The notes: generated by a model not told the origin, from the letters alone. 34,250 nt of DNA from Streptomyces sp. T39 (GCF_008042045.1 NZ_RDBP01000012.1:944077-978326), one strand, 5' to 3'. Counted from the stretch's first letter, positions 1-7,715 are shown. Numbers and translations are program-made.

Positions 1-292
1 CGGACGGGGGTTTCGGCCGCGGGCTCGGCAGGGGCGGGGAGGGCGCGGTGGACGGGACGGCGGAGGGCGCGATCCGCTGCGGGGCGCCACCGAGTTCGTC
101 GAGGCCGGGGTCGATGCCCGCCTGCGGCGCACCGCCGGCCGCCGGCCCGTCGTCGAGCGGGCCGCAGGCGCCGAGGGTGACGCCGAGCGCGAGCGCCGTC
201 AGCGCCGTCGCGGCGCGCGGGAGGGGGCGCGGACCCGCGCCGTCCCGGGCAGGGCGAGGCCCCGCGCCGTGGCCGTTCTGTTCGTACGCCAT
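1..292 (-). CDS. N-terminus of a secreted lipoprotein (cut by window edge)
   Basis: Reading the minus strand from ATG at 292 gives MAYEQNGHGAGPRP..., then a hydrophobic stretch (ATALTALALGVTLGAC) ending in a lipobox-type LGAC at about residues 40-43. This predicts lipidation at the Cys and anchoring on the outer face of the membrane. After the Cys comes a Gly/Ala/Pro-rich segment, and the protein runs off the left edge after about 97 codons, so the functional domain is not visible and I assign no function. The start is supported by a GAGGTG Shine-Dalgarno-like sequence about 10 nt upstream. It lies 129 nt downstream of the membrane-protein gene at 422-2278, on the same strand, with a hairpin (398-414) between them, so it is probably transcribed separately. 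Confidence 0.72.
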   Translation of the reverse strand, partial: MAYEQNGHGAGPRPARDGAGPRPLPRAATALTALALGVTLGACGPLDDGPAAGGAPQAGIDPGLDELGGAPQRIAPSAVPSTAPSPPLPSPRPKPPS

Positions 293-397
293 GATGCACC
301 GCACCTCGTTGACCGACTGATCGGTTTGCCGAAAGCGGCTCCACTATGCACGAGCGTGCCGGGGCGCATAAGTGTTAACGCGGGTAAGAATCCGGGG

Positions 398-414
398 CCC
401 GCCCCGGGGGCGGG
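398..414 (-). terminator. Hairpin downstream of the membrane-protein gene
   Basis: CCCGCCC pairs with GGGCGGG as a 7-bp stem with a 3-nt loop, starting 8 nt after the stop codon at 422-424 on the minus strand. There is no strong T tract, which is usual for Streptomyces terminators. Confidence 0.45.
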
Positions 415-421
415 AACCGCG

Positions 422-2278
422 TCAGCGGAGCTCGTCGGGGCACGGTGTCCCGCGCGGGAACTGGTAGGGCGCGGCGAGCCGGTAGACGCCGGCACGGGGG
501 GCGAGCAGTTCCGTCCACTCGTCGCCCTCGTCGTCCTCCTCCGCCTTCAGCAGGCAGCCGTTGGGGTTGTCGTAGGACTTGGGCCCGTCCTCCCGCAGCT
601 TCGACTCCTCGGTCTCCTGCGGGCCCTGAAGGCTCTCGCCGTCCTCGTCGACCAGGCTCAGCCACGGGGAGTACGGGACGCGGATCAGCACCCGGCCCGC
701 GGCCCGGACCTGGATCGTCATCTCGCCCGCGCCGGCGTGGCGGACGGTCGCGGGCGGGTCGGCGAGGGGGGCCGGGTCCTTCACGGCGAACAGCTGCCAG
801 TTGGCGTCGCCCCACACCCGGGTCAGGTACGGCAGGCCCTCGGCGACGAGTTCGGCCTCGCGCACCGCGCCGCTGGAGTCCGGCCGGCCGTTGGGCAGCA
901 CGACGTGGTGCACGGCCCAGCGGTCCAGCCAGGCGCGGTAGGTGGCGGCGTCGAGGAGCTTCTCGTCGTCGTAGAAGAGGGGGTTGCGCTCCATGTCGGC
1001 CTGCCGGTTCCAGCCGCGGGCGAGGTTGACGTAGGGGGCCAGGGCCGACGCCTCGCGGTGGCTGCTCTCGGGGACGACCTCCACGCGTCCGCGTTCGGCG
1101 CCCACGCTCTGGAGCTGGTTCACCAGGGGGGCGAGCTCCCGGTTCCAGGATGCCGCGGGGGCCGTGCGGACGATGTCGTCGACGCCCTTGAAGCCGATCC
1201 AGAAGTTCAGGCCCGCGAAGGCGATCACCAGGGCGTACCACTTGCGCGAGCGCGGTGCGGTGTACGGGAGGGCCGCGAGGAGCACCACCCCGGCGAACAG
1301 CATCGGGAGCCGCGAGACGTTGGAGCCGATCTGCGAGTCGATCAGCCAGGTCAGCAGGGTGCCGAGTGCGTACACCCCGGCCGCGATGCGGACCGTGCGC
1401 CACTCGGCCGGGACGAGGACCAGCACGAGGACGCCGAAGACGAACGGCAGCGAGGTGGAGGCCAGCGACATCGGCTGCGTACCGGAGAACGGGAACAGCC
1501 AGGCCGACAGGCCGACGACGGCGACCGGCGCGAGACCCAGCGCGTACGCCCCCGGCCGTCGGCCGGTCAGGAACAGGGCGGCGGCCACGACACCGAGGAA
1601 GAGCCCGGCGACCGGGCTGGCCGCCGTCGCGAGACCGGCGAGCGGCGCGGCGGCGGCCGCCTTCGCCCAGCGGTTGTGCCGCCAGCGGTGCGGCCAGCAG
1701 AAGACGGCGCCCACCGCGGCGAGCGCGAACATCATCCCGAGGCCGAAGGTGACCCGCCCGGAGAGCGCGTTGCACAGGAACGCGAACACCCCGGCGAGAG
1801 CGCAGGCGACCGGATTGCGCACGGCCTTCAGCCGGGTCAGGATCAGCGCGGTCAGAGCGGCCGACACCGTGCCCGCCACGATCATCGTCGTCCGGACCCC
1901 GAGGACGGACATCAGGTACGGGGACACCACGCTGTACGAGACGGGATGCATCCCGCCGTACCAGGCGAGGTTGTACGCGGAGTCGGGGTGGCGGCCGACG
2001 AACTCCGCCCAGGCGTCCTGCGCGGCGATGTCGCCGCCGCTGTTCGCGAAGAAGAAGAACCACGCCAGGTGGACGGCCGCGGCGGCGGCGGTCGCCAGTG
2101 TGACGGGGTGCAGGAGGAGGTCGACGGCACGGGAGCCGTCCGCGGGGCCGGAGCTCCCGGAGGGGCTGCCGGGAGCGGATCGCGGTATTCGCGGACCGCG
2201 CGGCGCGCCGCCGTCCTGTGCGGTGCCGCCGGCGCCGGTGCTGCTGCTGTCCGCGTGTGTCGGCTCGGCGGTGGTCAC
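422..2278 (-). CDS. Polytopic membrane protein, possible GT-C-like transferase (often labelled MFS)
   Basis: 618 aa. A polar Ser/Gly-rich N-terminus of about 50 residues is followed by roughly eleven hydrophobic segments up to about residue 370, then a soluble C-terminal domain of about 230 residues ending in PRGTPCPDELR. The first extracytoplasmic loop (GGDIAAQDAWAEF..., then WYGGMHP) carries acidic residues. The architecture of many helices plus an outer soluble domain resembles GT-C glycosyltransferases more than a transporter, but no diagnostic motif settles it. Such proteins are often annotated as MFS in Streptomyces. The GTG start at 2278 has a GGGGAG ribosome-binding site 7-8 nt upstream; a much longer frame running upstream is only read-through antisense to nothing and in the wrong frame of the neighbouring gene. 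It follows the carboxypeptidase gene on the same strand but is separated by strong hairpins. A cell-envelope role is plausible from context only. Confidence 0.75.
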   Translation of the reverse strand: MTTAEPTHADSSSTGAGGTAQDGGAPRGPRIPRSAPGSPSGSSGPADGSRAVDLLLHPVTLATAAAAAVHLAWFFFFANSGGDIAAQDAWAEFVGRHPDSAYNLAWYGGMHPVSYSVVSPYLMSVLGVRTTMIVAGTVSAALTALILTRLKAVRNPVACALAGVFAFLCNALSGRVTFGLGMMFALAAVGAVFCWPHRWRHNRWAKAAAAAPLAGLATAASPVAGLFLGVVAAALFLTGRRPGAYALGLAPVAVVGLSAWLFPFSGTQPMSLASTSLPFVFGVLVLVLVPAEWRTVRIAAGVYALGTLLTWLIDSQIGSNVSRLPMLFAGVVLLAALPYTAPRSRKWYALVIAFAGLNFWIGFKGVDDIVRTAPAASWNRELAPLVNQLQSVGAERGRVEVVPESSHREASALAPYVNLARGWNRQADMERNPLFYDDEKLLDAATYRAWLDRWAVHHVVLPNGRPDSSGAVREAELVAEGLPYLTRVWGDANWQLFAVKDPAPLADPPATVRHAGAGEMTIQVRAAGRVLIRVPYSPWLSLVDEDGESLQGPQETEESKLREDGPKSYDNPNGCLLKAEEDDEGDEWTELLAPRAGVYRLAAPYQFPRGTPCPDELR

Positions 2279-2442
2279 TGCGGCTCTCCCCGTCCTGTCC
2301 CTGTCCGGCCGTCCCCCGGGCACGCCGTGTCCGTACGTCACTTCTCTTACCGCTCGTGGTGCTGGTGCTGCTCGTGCGGGGTGCCGTCGTCGCGGCCCGC
2401 CGTGATGCGTGGCGCGGTGACGCCGCCGTTCACGGCGGGGCC

Positions 2443-2474
2443 TTCGCTCCTTCGCTCCTTCGCTCCTTCGCTCC
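2443..2474. repeat. Four perfect tandem copies of an 8-bp unit
   Basis: TTCGCTCC occurs four times in a row, reading GGAGCGAA on the minus strand. It sits in the 311-bp non-coding stretch 2279-2589 between the carboxypeptidase stop and the membrane-protein start. On the minus strand each copy contains a GGAG core. The rest of that stretch holds the two hairpins at 2527-2591 and no convincing gene. Confidence 0.85.
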
Positions 2475-2526
2475 CGCGAGGAAGGACGCCGTCCGGTGGC
2501 CCCGAAGTTGCCCGGGGACGCTAACA

Positions 2527-2560
2527 CGTGGGCGTCCCCGGGATCCCGGGGACGCCCACG
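2527..2560. terminator. 34-bp perfect palindrome, likely terminator
   Basis: Positions 2527-2560 are perfectly self-complementary about a central GGATCC, giving a 17-bp uninterrupted stem if extruded or transcribed (core GGGCGTCCCCGG / CCGGGGACGCCC). It lies about 30 nt beyond the carboxypeptidase stop codon on the minus strand. The position fits a strong terminator for that gene, although the absence of a loop is unusual. Confidence 0.6.
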
Positions 2561-2570
2561 CGTACCGGTC

Positions 2571-2591
2571 AGGCCGTGTCGGACACGGCCT
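2571..2591 (-). terminator. Hairpin overlapping the carboxypeptidase stop codon
   Basis: AGGCCGTGTC and GACACGGCCT form a 10-bp stem around a single central base. The stem starts within the TAG stop codon (2590-2592). Together with the palindrome at 2527-2560 this makes a tandem terminator. Confidence 0.5.
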
Positions 2592-5229
2592 AGCCGATCC
2601 GGGTCAGCTTGTCGCCGAAGCCGGGCTCCAGGAGGTCCTGCTGGAGCGCGACGGGGACGCTTATGGTGCCGGGGCCCGTGCCCGCCGTGAGACTGCCGAC
2701 GACCGTGCCGGCCTTCGCGGTCTGCGGCAGCTTCTTGCCGCCGTCGGTGATGCTCGCCTCCAGCTTGAGACCGGTCCAGCCGACGATCGTCAGGTCCTTG
2801 GTCACCACGACGGGCGTCTGCCCGCCGAGGCCGTCGTCGACGTAGCCGACCACATCGCCCTTCTTGACGACCTTCTGCTCCAGGAGCGCCTCCCGGGTGG
2901 CCACGAGGACCTCCTCGCTGACCCGGTTGACCGTCTCCAGGATGGGCGCCTCGTGCTGGCTGAGGACGGCGCCGACGATCGTCTGGGTCGTCCCGCCGAT
3001 GTCCTTGTAGGCGGCGAAGAGCAGGTTGCCGCCGGCCTTGGTGGTCGAGCCGGTCTTGATGCCGATCGCGCCGTTCCTCGGCATCAGGGTGTTGTAGTTG
3101 CTGTGGCGCTTGCCCGACGGGTCGTACCACTCCTGCACGCGGGTGATGTCGACCATGGCCTTGTTCTTCACCAGGGCCTGGCCCAGCTTCACCTGGTCGG
3201 CCGCGGTGGAGACGGTCGTCGCGTCGAGGCCGGAGGGGTCGGTGTACGTCGTGTTCGTCATGCCGAGCTCCTTGGCGGTGTCGTTCATCTTCTTGACGAA
3301 CGCCTCCTCGGAGCCGGCGTCCCAGCGGGCGACGAGCCGCGCGACGTTGTTCGCGGACGGAATCATGATCGCGCTGAGGGCGTCGCGCACGGAGATCGTC
3401 TCGCCCTCCTTGATGGTGTTGAGGGTCGACTCGTCGTTGGTCTCGTCGTAGCCGCCCTCCTTCTCCGCGAGGGCGTCGACCGGGATGGACTCGCCGTCCT
3501 CGCCCCGCTTGAGCGGGTGGTCGCGCATGATGATGTACGCCGTCATCGTCTTGGTCACGCTGGCGATCGGGACGGGCTTCTCGTCGCCGAACTGGCCGAC
3601 GACGCCGACCCCGGACACGACGATCTGGCCCTGGCCCTCGCCCGGCCACGGGAGGGACGGCTTCCCTCCGTCGAACGTGTACTCCGCGTCGGCGGTCAGC
3701 GTCAGCTCGGGCTGCGGGAGCGGACGCAGCGCCTGCGCGATCGCGAAGACGATCAGCAGCAGGGCGACGAGCGGCGTCCAGATCTTGATCCGGCGCACGA
3801 CCGTGCGGGTCGGCGTCTCCGGCGGCGGCGGGGTGTTCGTCAGCTCGGCGAGCAGGTCGAGCGGCGGGAGCGGCGGCATGGGCTGCTGCTTGGTGCGCTC
3901 GGCCTCGGTCAGCGAGGCGGCGGGCGCGTCGGCGGACGGACCGGCAGACGGGCCCGCGTCCGCCGTGCCCGTCTTCGCCGTACCGGCCTTCGCCGTGGCC
4001 GCGGAGGCGGCCGGCGCGGCGGGCCCCGGGCGGCTGCCCGCGGCCTTGGCCGCGGCGGGCCGGGCGTCGTCGCGGCGCAGGGGCACGAAGGTGCTGGTGC
4101 GCTCGGCGTCGGCCTCGGCTGCTGCTGCGGCGGCGGGCTCGGGGTCGGGGTCGGTGGCGGGCTTGGGCAGCTTGAGCGCGGTGGTGGGCTGGTCCACCAC
4201 GGGGCGCTTCAGCGCCTTGAACGCCGTCGTGGGCTGGTCGACCGCGGGGCGCACGGCGGGGGCGTCGCCCGCGGAGCCGGAGTCGTCGCCGCTCCCGTCG
4301 GGGGCGTCGCCGGTGCCGGGGGCGGAGTCGTCGGCCGGGGACGCGTCGGCTTCGGCGGTCCCGGCGGCTCCGGCCGGGGCGTTCCCGTCGGCCGGGGCGG
4401 TGCCGGCGCCGGAGTCCTCGGCGGAGGCTCGGCCGGCTTCGGCTTCGGCTTCGGCTTCGGCTTCGGCTTCGGCTTCGGCTTCGGACGAGGTGACGTCGTC
4501 GTCCTCCTCGCTGTCCGCGGAGGCGGCGGTCTCGGGGGCGTCGGAGGCCTCGGGAGACGCCTTCCGCGTCGTGTCGGTGGCCTCGGGGCCGCCGTCCTCC
4601 GCGTCGTCCTCCGTGGCCACCCACGCCGCCACGGCCGCGCGCAGGCGCTCGTCGCCCACGGGGGCGCCGGCCGGGGACGGGGACGTCGCACCGGAGTCGC
4701 CGTCACCCGCGTCGTCCGCCGTCGCGTCCGTGTCGGCCTTCGCATCCGTGCCCGAGGTCGCCTCGGAGCCGGCCTCGGCCTCGTCCGGACCCGCCTCGCC
4801 GTCGGTCTCCGCGTCCGCGTCGCTCTCCGCGCCGTCAGCGGCCGCGCCTTCGCCGGTCCCGGCCTCGGGCTCGTCCGCCGCCGCGTCGGCGTCCCCGTCG
4901 CCCGCGGTCGCGGCCGTGCCCTCGCCCTCGCCCTCGCCGTCGGCACCGCCGTCGGCCGCCACGGCGGAGGACCGCCCGGCGGGCTCGGCGGACGCCGCCG
5001 CGCCGGCGCCGGGCTCCGCGCCCGGCTCCTCCGCGCGGTCGCGCGGAGGCAGGCGGAAGACCGCCGTGCGCTCGTCCGTCGCCGCCGCGGACGGCGGCGA
5101 CGGTTCCGAGGAGGCCGGAGACGCCGGGGAATCCTCGCGGAACATCGCGAGACGCGGGTCGCGCTCGCTCCCAGTCGTCTCCCCCGACGACTTCCGCTGC
5201 TCCGACTTGTCGGGGGACTCGCCCGCCAC
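2590..5229 (-). CDS. D-alanyl-D-alanine carboxypeptidase with long acidic N-terminal tail (SCO4439-like)
   Basis: 879 aa. The first ~480 residues are low-complexity, rich in Ala, Glu, Asp, Ser and Pro, including an (Glu-Ala)8 run. One membrane helix follows (IWTPLVALLLIVFAIAQAL, about residues 483-502), then a penicillin-binding-protein domain. Its three motifs are visible: SVTK (SxxK nucleophile, about 556-560), SAN (SxN, about 623) and KTG (about 725), followed by a C-terminal domain. The layout implies a cytoplasmic acidic tail and an extracytoplasmic peptidase trimming the terminal D-Ala of peptidoglycan stem peptides. The GTG at 5229 is chosen because GGAGGAGG lies 6-8 nt upstream; the frame remains open to 5352 without a comparable site. 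It is divergent from the GPP34 gene, with a 13-bp inverted repeat in its leader. From memory, the S. coelicolor orthologue affects spore-wall maturation and germination. Confidence 0.92.
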   Translation of the reverse strand: MAGESPDKSEQRKSSGETTGSERDPRLAMFREDSPASPASSEPSPPSAAATDERTAVFRLPPRDRAEEPGAEPGAGAAASAEPAGRSSAVAADGGADGEGEGEGTAATAGDGDADAAADEPEAGTGEGAAADGAESDADAETDGEAGPDEAEAGSEATSGTDAKADTDATADDAGDGDSGATSPSPAGAPVGDERLRAAVAAWVATEDDAEDGGPEATDTTRKASPEASDAPETAASADSEEDDDVTSSEAEAEAEAEAEAEAEAGRASAEDSGAGTAPADGNAPAGAAGTAEADASPADDSAPGTGDAPDGSGDDSGSAGDAPAVRPAVDQPTTAFKALKRPVVDQPTTALKLPKPATDPDPEPAAAAAAEADAERTSTFVPLRRDDARPAAAKAAGSRPGPAAPAASAATAKAGTAKTGTADAGPSAGPSADAPAASLTEAERTKQQPMPPLPPLDLLAELTNTPPPPETPTRTVVRRIKIWTPLVALLLIVFAIAQALRPLPQPELTLTADAEYTFDGGKPSLPWPGEGQGQIVVSGVGVVGQFGDEKPVPIASVTKTMTAYIIMRDHPLKRGEDGESIPVDALAEKEGGYDETNDESTLNTIKEGETISVRDALSAIMIPSANNVARLVARWDAGSEEAFVKKMNDTAKELGMTNTTYTDPSGLDATTVSTAADQVKLGQALVKNKAMVDITRVQEWYDPSGKRHSNYNTLMPRNGAIGIKTGSTTKAGGNLLFAAYKDIGGTTQTIVGAVLSQHEAPILETVNRVSEEVLVATREALLEQKVVKKGDVVGYVDDGLGGQTPVVVTKDLTIVGWTGLKLEASITDGGKKLPQTAKAGTVVGSLTAGTGPGTISVPVALQQDLLEPGFGDKLTRIG
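4435..4482. repeat. (GGCTTC)8 hexanucleotide microsatellite inside the carboxypeptidase gene
   Basis: Eight uninterrupted copies of GGCTTC encode alternating Glu-Ala on the minus strand, in the disordered N-terminal tail. Because the unit is six bases, slippage would change tail length without a frameshift. Confidence 0.95.
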
Positions 5230-5254
5230 CGTGCCTCCTCCATGAGTCATGTGC

Positions 5255-5296
5255 CACGCGTCGTACGCCGTACGTCTGTCCGCCGTACGACGCGTG
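5255..5296. promoter_or_regulatory. 13-bp perfect inverted repeat ahead of the carboxypeptidase gene
   Basis: CACGCGTCGTACG (5255-5267) and CGTACGACGCGTG (5284-5296) are perfect inverted copies separated by 16 bp. GCCGTACG is also repeated directly at 5267-5274 and 5282-5289. The element begins 26 nt upstream of the GTG start at 5229. It could be an operator for a dimeric regulator or an mRNA hairpin just above the ribosome-binding site. Confidence 0.6.
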
Positions 5297-5434
5297 TCGT
5301 TACGCTTGCCGCGCCGAGCCTCGCCACCGAGGACTCGCCGTGTCCGAACCATGTACCAGTGTCCTGTGTGAGCGCATGGCTCCGGTGCTAGACGAGAACG
5401 ACATACCTATCGGTTCCCTAACAAAGCACCCAGG

Positions 5435-5461
5435 CCCTCTCGACAGACCAATGTGAGAGGG
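5435..5461. promoter_or_regulatory. 7-bp inverted repeat upstream of the GPP34 gene
   Basis: CCCTCTC and GAGAGGG are separated by 13 bp, 35-60 nt upstream of the ATG at 5497. It may be a leader hairpin or an operator. No clear -35/-10 pair is visible nearby, although the TA-richer tract at 5401-5426 is a reasonable promoter zone. Confidence 0.3.
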
Positions 5462-5496
5462 GTCACCCTGTCAGACATCCACGCGGGGAGGCATGG

Positions 5497-6225
5497 ATGG
5501 GCAGGAGCCGCAGAACACTTCCGGAAGAGCTTCTGCTGCTCGCTCTGGACCCGGCCACGGGTACCACAGCGCAGCCGCAGTCGCTCGACCTCGGTCTGGC
5601 AGGAGCTCAGCTAGTGGAGCTGGCCCTGGCAGGACGGATAGCCCCTGACGGGGATCGTATCGCCGTGGTGATGCCACGGCCGACCGGAGATCCGACTCTG
5701 GACTCCGCACTGGAACTGCTGCGCAGACGCGGCAGTCCGGTCCGGGCCGTCCACTGGATCGGCGGGCCCCGACTGGGGCTGCGCCAGATCTATCTCTCGC
5801 ATCTGGAACGGTGCGGCATGGTGCATGCCGTCGAGGGCCAGATGTGCGGAGTGCTGCCGACGACTCGCTACCAGGCGACGGACACGGCCATCAGCCGGGA
5901 CATCAGGGCCCGGCTCGACAGTGCGATCCGCACCGGCGTACCGCCGGACCCGCGGACCGCGGCGCTCGCCGCACTGGCCCACGCGGTCGGTCTCGGCAAG
6001 CACCTGTACCCGGGGAACGAAGGGCGTTCCTCGAGGTCCCGTCTGCGGGACCTCATCCGGCACGACCCGATGGGCGGTCTCGTGGCGCACGCCGTGATGG
6101 ACGTCCAGAACGGCGTGGGCGCACAGCCGCGCCGCAACCAGCCGACGGGCGGCCCCGGCCGCCAGCCGGGACCTGTGCCCATGCAGCCGCACGGCGGCTC
6201 CATGGCACGCGTCGCCGCCCACTGA
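5497..6225 (+). CDS. GPP34 (GOLPH3-like) family protein
   Basis: 242 aa. It opens with the family-typical TLPEELLLLALDPATG and LGLAGAQLVELALAGRI, followed by a helical domain with repeated short helices (ALAALAHAVGLGKHLYPG near residues 160-180) and a Pro/Gly/Gln-rich tail. In eukaryotes GPP34/GOLPH3 proteins bind phosphoinositides and act as Golgi sorting adaptors. In actinobacteria the family is common but its role is undefined, with a membrane-adaptor role only presumed. The ATG at 5497 is preferred over the ATG at 5493, which is out of frame; GGGGAGG lies 6 nt upstream. There is no signal peptide or transmembrane helix, so it is cytoplasmic or membrane-peripheral. It is divergent from the carboxypeptidase and followed by a strong terminator. 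Confidence 0.9.
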   Translation: MGRSRRTLPEELLLLALDPATGTTAQPQSLDLGLAGAQLVELALAGRIAPDGDRIAVVMPRPTGDPTLDSALELLRRRGSPVRAVHWIGGPRLGLRQIYLSHLERCGMVHAVEGQMCGVLPTTRYQATDTAISRDIRARLDSAIRTGVPPDPRTAALAALAHAVGLGKHLYPGNEGRSSRSRLRDLIRHDPMGGLVAHAVMDVQNGVGAQPRRNQPTGGPGRQPGPVPMQPHGGSMARVAAH

Positions 6226-6306
6226 CCAGAGGGCGGCCCGTCCGGGACCACTCGCACCACCCACCGCCGCACCGACGTCCCCAAGACCCGGTCCGGGAGC
6301 CGCACG

Positions 6307-6344
6307 GAACGCGCGGGACAGCCTCACGGCTGTCCCGCGCGTTC
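6307..6344 (+). terminator. Strong hairpin after the GPP34 gene
   Basis: A 17-bp perfect stem (6307-6323 with 6328-6344) and a 4-nt loop TCAC lie about 80 nt after the GPP34 stop codon. They insulate it from the XRE gene downstream. Confidence 0.8.
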
Positions 6345-6379
6345 GCGCGTGTGGCCATTTCGCAGCGCAGGAACGACCA

Positions 6380-6407
6380 TTGGTGGCAATCTGCTGAGCA
6401 GTAGATA
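6380..6407 (+). promoter_or_regulatory. Candidate promoter of the XRE regulator gene with overlapping palindrome
   Basis: TTGGTG (6380-6385) and TAGATA (6402-6407) are spaced by 16 bp. The spacer contains the palindrome CTGCTGAGCAG (6391-6401). This would be a natural site for autoregulation by the XRE protein encoded 50 bp downstream, but that is inference. Confidence 0.35.
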
Positions 6408-6449
6408 CGCAGAGCAACGCGAGGCAATGCAGCCGGAGGTGCAGTTTCC

Positions 6450-7340
6450 GTGGCGTCCAACGTCAATCCCACTGTCAGGAGGCGCCGGTTGGGCCAGGAG
6501 CTGCGCCGGCTGAGGGAACTGAAGGGCATGACGGCGGAAGAGGTCGCCGAGCGCCTGCTCGTGTCCCAGTCGAAGATCAGCCGCCTGGAGAACGGCCGCC
6601 GCTCGATCAGCCAGCGCGACGTCCGTGATCTGTGCGGGGTGTACGAGGTCGAGGACCACCGCATCGTCGACTCGCTGATGCAGATGGCCAAGGACTCCCG
6701 GCAGCAGGGCTGGTGGCACGCGTTCGGCGACATCCCCTACAGCGTGTACATCGGCCTGGAGACCGACGCGGCGAGCCTGCGGGTCTACGAGCCGCAGGTG
6801 GTGCCGGGGCTGCTCCAGACGCGGCAGTACGCGGAGGCGCTGATCACCGGCGCGCTGCCGGAGAGCGCGCACGCGGACGTCGACAAGCGGGTCAGCGTGC
6901 GGCTGCGCCGCCAGGAACGGATCAGGGACGCCGAGAACCCGCTGCGCCTGTGGGCCGTGATCGACGAGTCGGCGCTGCGCCGCCGGGTGGGCAGCCGGCA
7001 GTTGATGCGCGAGCAGCTGGAGCACCTCGTGGAGCTGTCGCACGAGCCCCATGTGACGGTGCAGGTGCTGCCGTTCGACATGGGCGCCCATCCGGGCATC
7101 AACGGCCAGTACGCGATCCTGGAGTTCCCGGACACGTCGGACTCCAGCGTGGTCTACATCGAGGGCGTCACCAGCGACCTGTACCTGGAGAAGGCGAACG
7201 ACGTCCAGAAGTACAGCGTCATGTACGAGCACCTGCGCGCCCAGGCCCTGAACGTGGAGCAGACGCGTCAGTTCATCGGCACGATCGCCAAGAAGTACGC
7301 GGAGGAGCCCTCGGCGGCATTCCCGGAGTTCACGGACTGA
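6450..7340 (+). CDS. scr1: XRE-family regulator with DUF5753 domain (Scr1-like)
   Basis: 296 aa. An N-terminal helix-turn-helix (about residues 11-65: LGQELRRLRELKGMTAEEVAERL, then SQSKISRLENGRRSISQRDV) is followed by the ~180-residue DUF5753-type C-terminal domain with the family signature VPGLLQTRQYAEAL and HPGINGQYAILEFPD. The GTG start at 6450 has GGAGG 11 nt upstream. It is followed by a DUF397 gene on the same strand, the standard XRE-DUF397 pairing found many times in Streptomyces genomes. By position next to the GPP34 and carboxypeptidase genes it corresponds to SCO4441 (Scr1), which with Scr2 is reported as a positive regulator of antibiotic production. The symbol is assigned by synteny and domain match, not by alignment. 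Confidence 0.85.
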   Translation: MASNVNPTVRRRRLGQELRRLRELKGMTAEEVAERLLVSQSKISRLENGRRSISQRDVRDLCGVYEVEDHRIVDSLMQMAKDSRQQGWWHAFGDIPYSVYIGLETDAASLRVYEPQVVPGLLQTRQYAEALITGALPESAHADVDKRVSVRLRRQERIRDAENPLRLWAVIDESALRRRVGSRQLMREQLEHLVELSHEPHVTVQVLPFDMGAHPGINGQYAILEFPDTSDSSVVYIEGVTSDLYLEKANDVQKYSVMYEHLRAQALNVEQTRQFIGTIAKKYAEEPSAAFPEFTD

Positions 7341-7358
7341 AGTGCGGCAAGGTACACC

Positions 7359-7404
7359 ACCGGATGCGCGTGACGGAAGGGTCGCCTGGTATATGCCATC
7401 CGGT
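7359..7404. promoter_or_regulatory. 8-bp inverted repeat between the XRE and DUF397 genes
   Basis: ACCGGATG (7359-7366) and CATCCGGT (7397-7404) flank a 30-bp spacer containing GGTATATG. They lie 18 nt after the XRE stop codon and about 100 nt before the DUF397 start. An operator for an independent DUF397 promoter is possible; the loop is large for a terminator. Confidence 0.3.
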
Positions 7405-7505
7405 CGAGTGAATGCCTGTCTCGGAGATCGCAGTCGGCGAGTAGCGTCGATCACGCCAGCAAGAACGTTGGCTCACATCACACCACTCGCCGAAGCGGAG
7501 CGAAC

Positions 7506-7715
7506 ATGGCAATCATTCAGGGCGCCACGGAGACCTGGACGAAGTCCTCGTACTCCACGGGCAACGGCGCTTGCGTCGAGGTCAAGTCCCCCGTCACGCG
7601 GTCCATTTGCGTGCGCGACTCGAAGGTGACCGCGGGCCCCACGATCAACTTCCGCCCCGACGCGTGGAACGCGTTCGTGGACGACGTGTCCCAGAAGCCG
7701 CTCGGTCTCGACTGA
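7506..7715 (+). CDS. scr2: DUF397 small protein (Scr2-like)
   Basis: 69 aa. It matches the DUF397 pattern: WTKSSYSTGNGACVEV near the N-terminus, a central VRDSK and a C-terminal FRPDAWNAFVDDV. The length is typical of the family. DUF397 proteins are encoded beside XRE/DUF5753 regulators and modulate them; the pair has been compared to toxin-antitoxin modules but acts mainly on development and antibiotic production. The ATG at 7506 has a GGAGCG sequence 6-7 nt upstream. A 165-bp gap separates it from the XRE gene, so it may also have its own promoter. Confidence 0.88.
   Translation: MAIIQGATETWTKSSYSTGNGACVEVKSPVTRSICVRDSKVTAGPTINFRPDAWNAFVDDVSQKPLGLD

Noticed and set aside
2279..4624. Single 1400-codon minus-strand reading through both the carboxypeptidase region and the membrane protein
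   Set aside because: Upstream of 2278 it is an out-of-frame shadow of the carboxypeptidase gene. The GTG at 2278 with GGGGAG marks the real start.
269..5391. Long plus-strand open frames opposite the membrane-protein and carboxypeptidase genes
   Set aside because: The minus-strand proteins have recognisable domains and ribosome-binding sites; the plus-strand frames are low-complexity and lack both.
5493..5496. ATG just ahead of the GPP34 start
   Set aside because: It is out of frame with the conserved protein.
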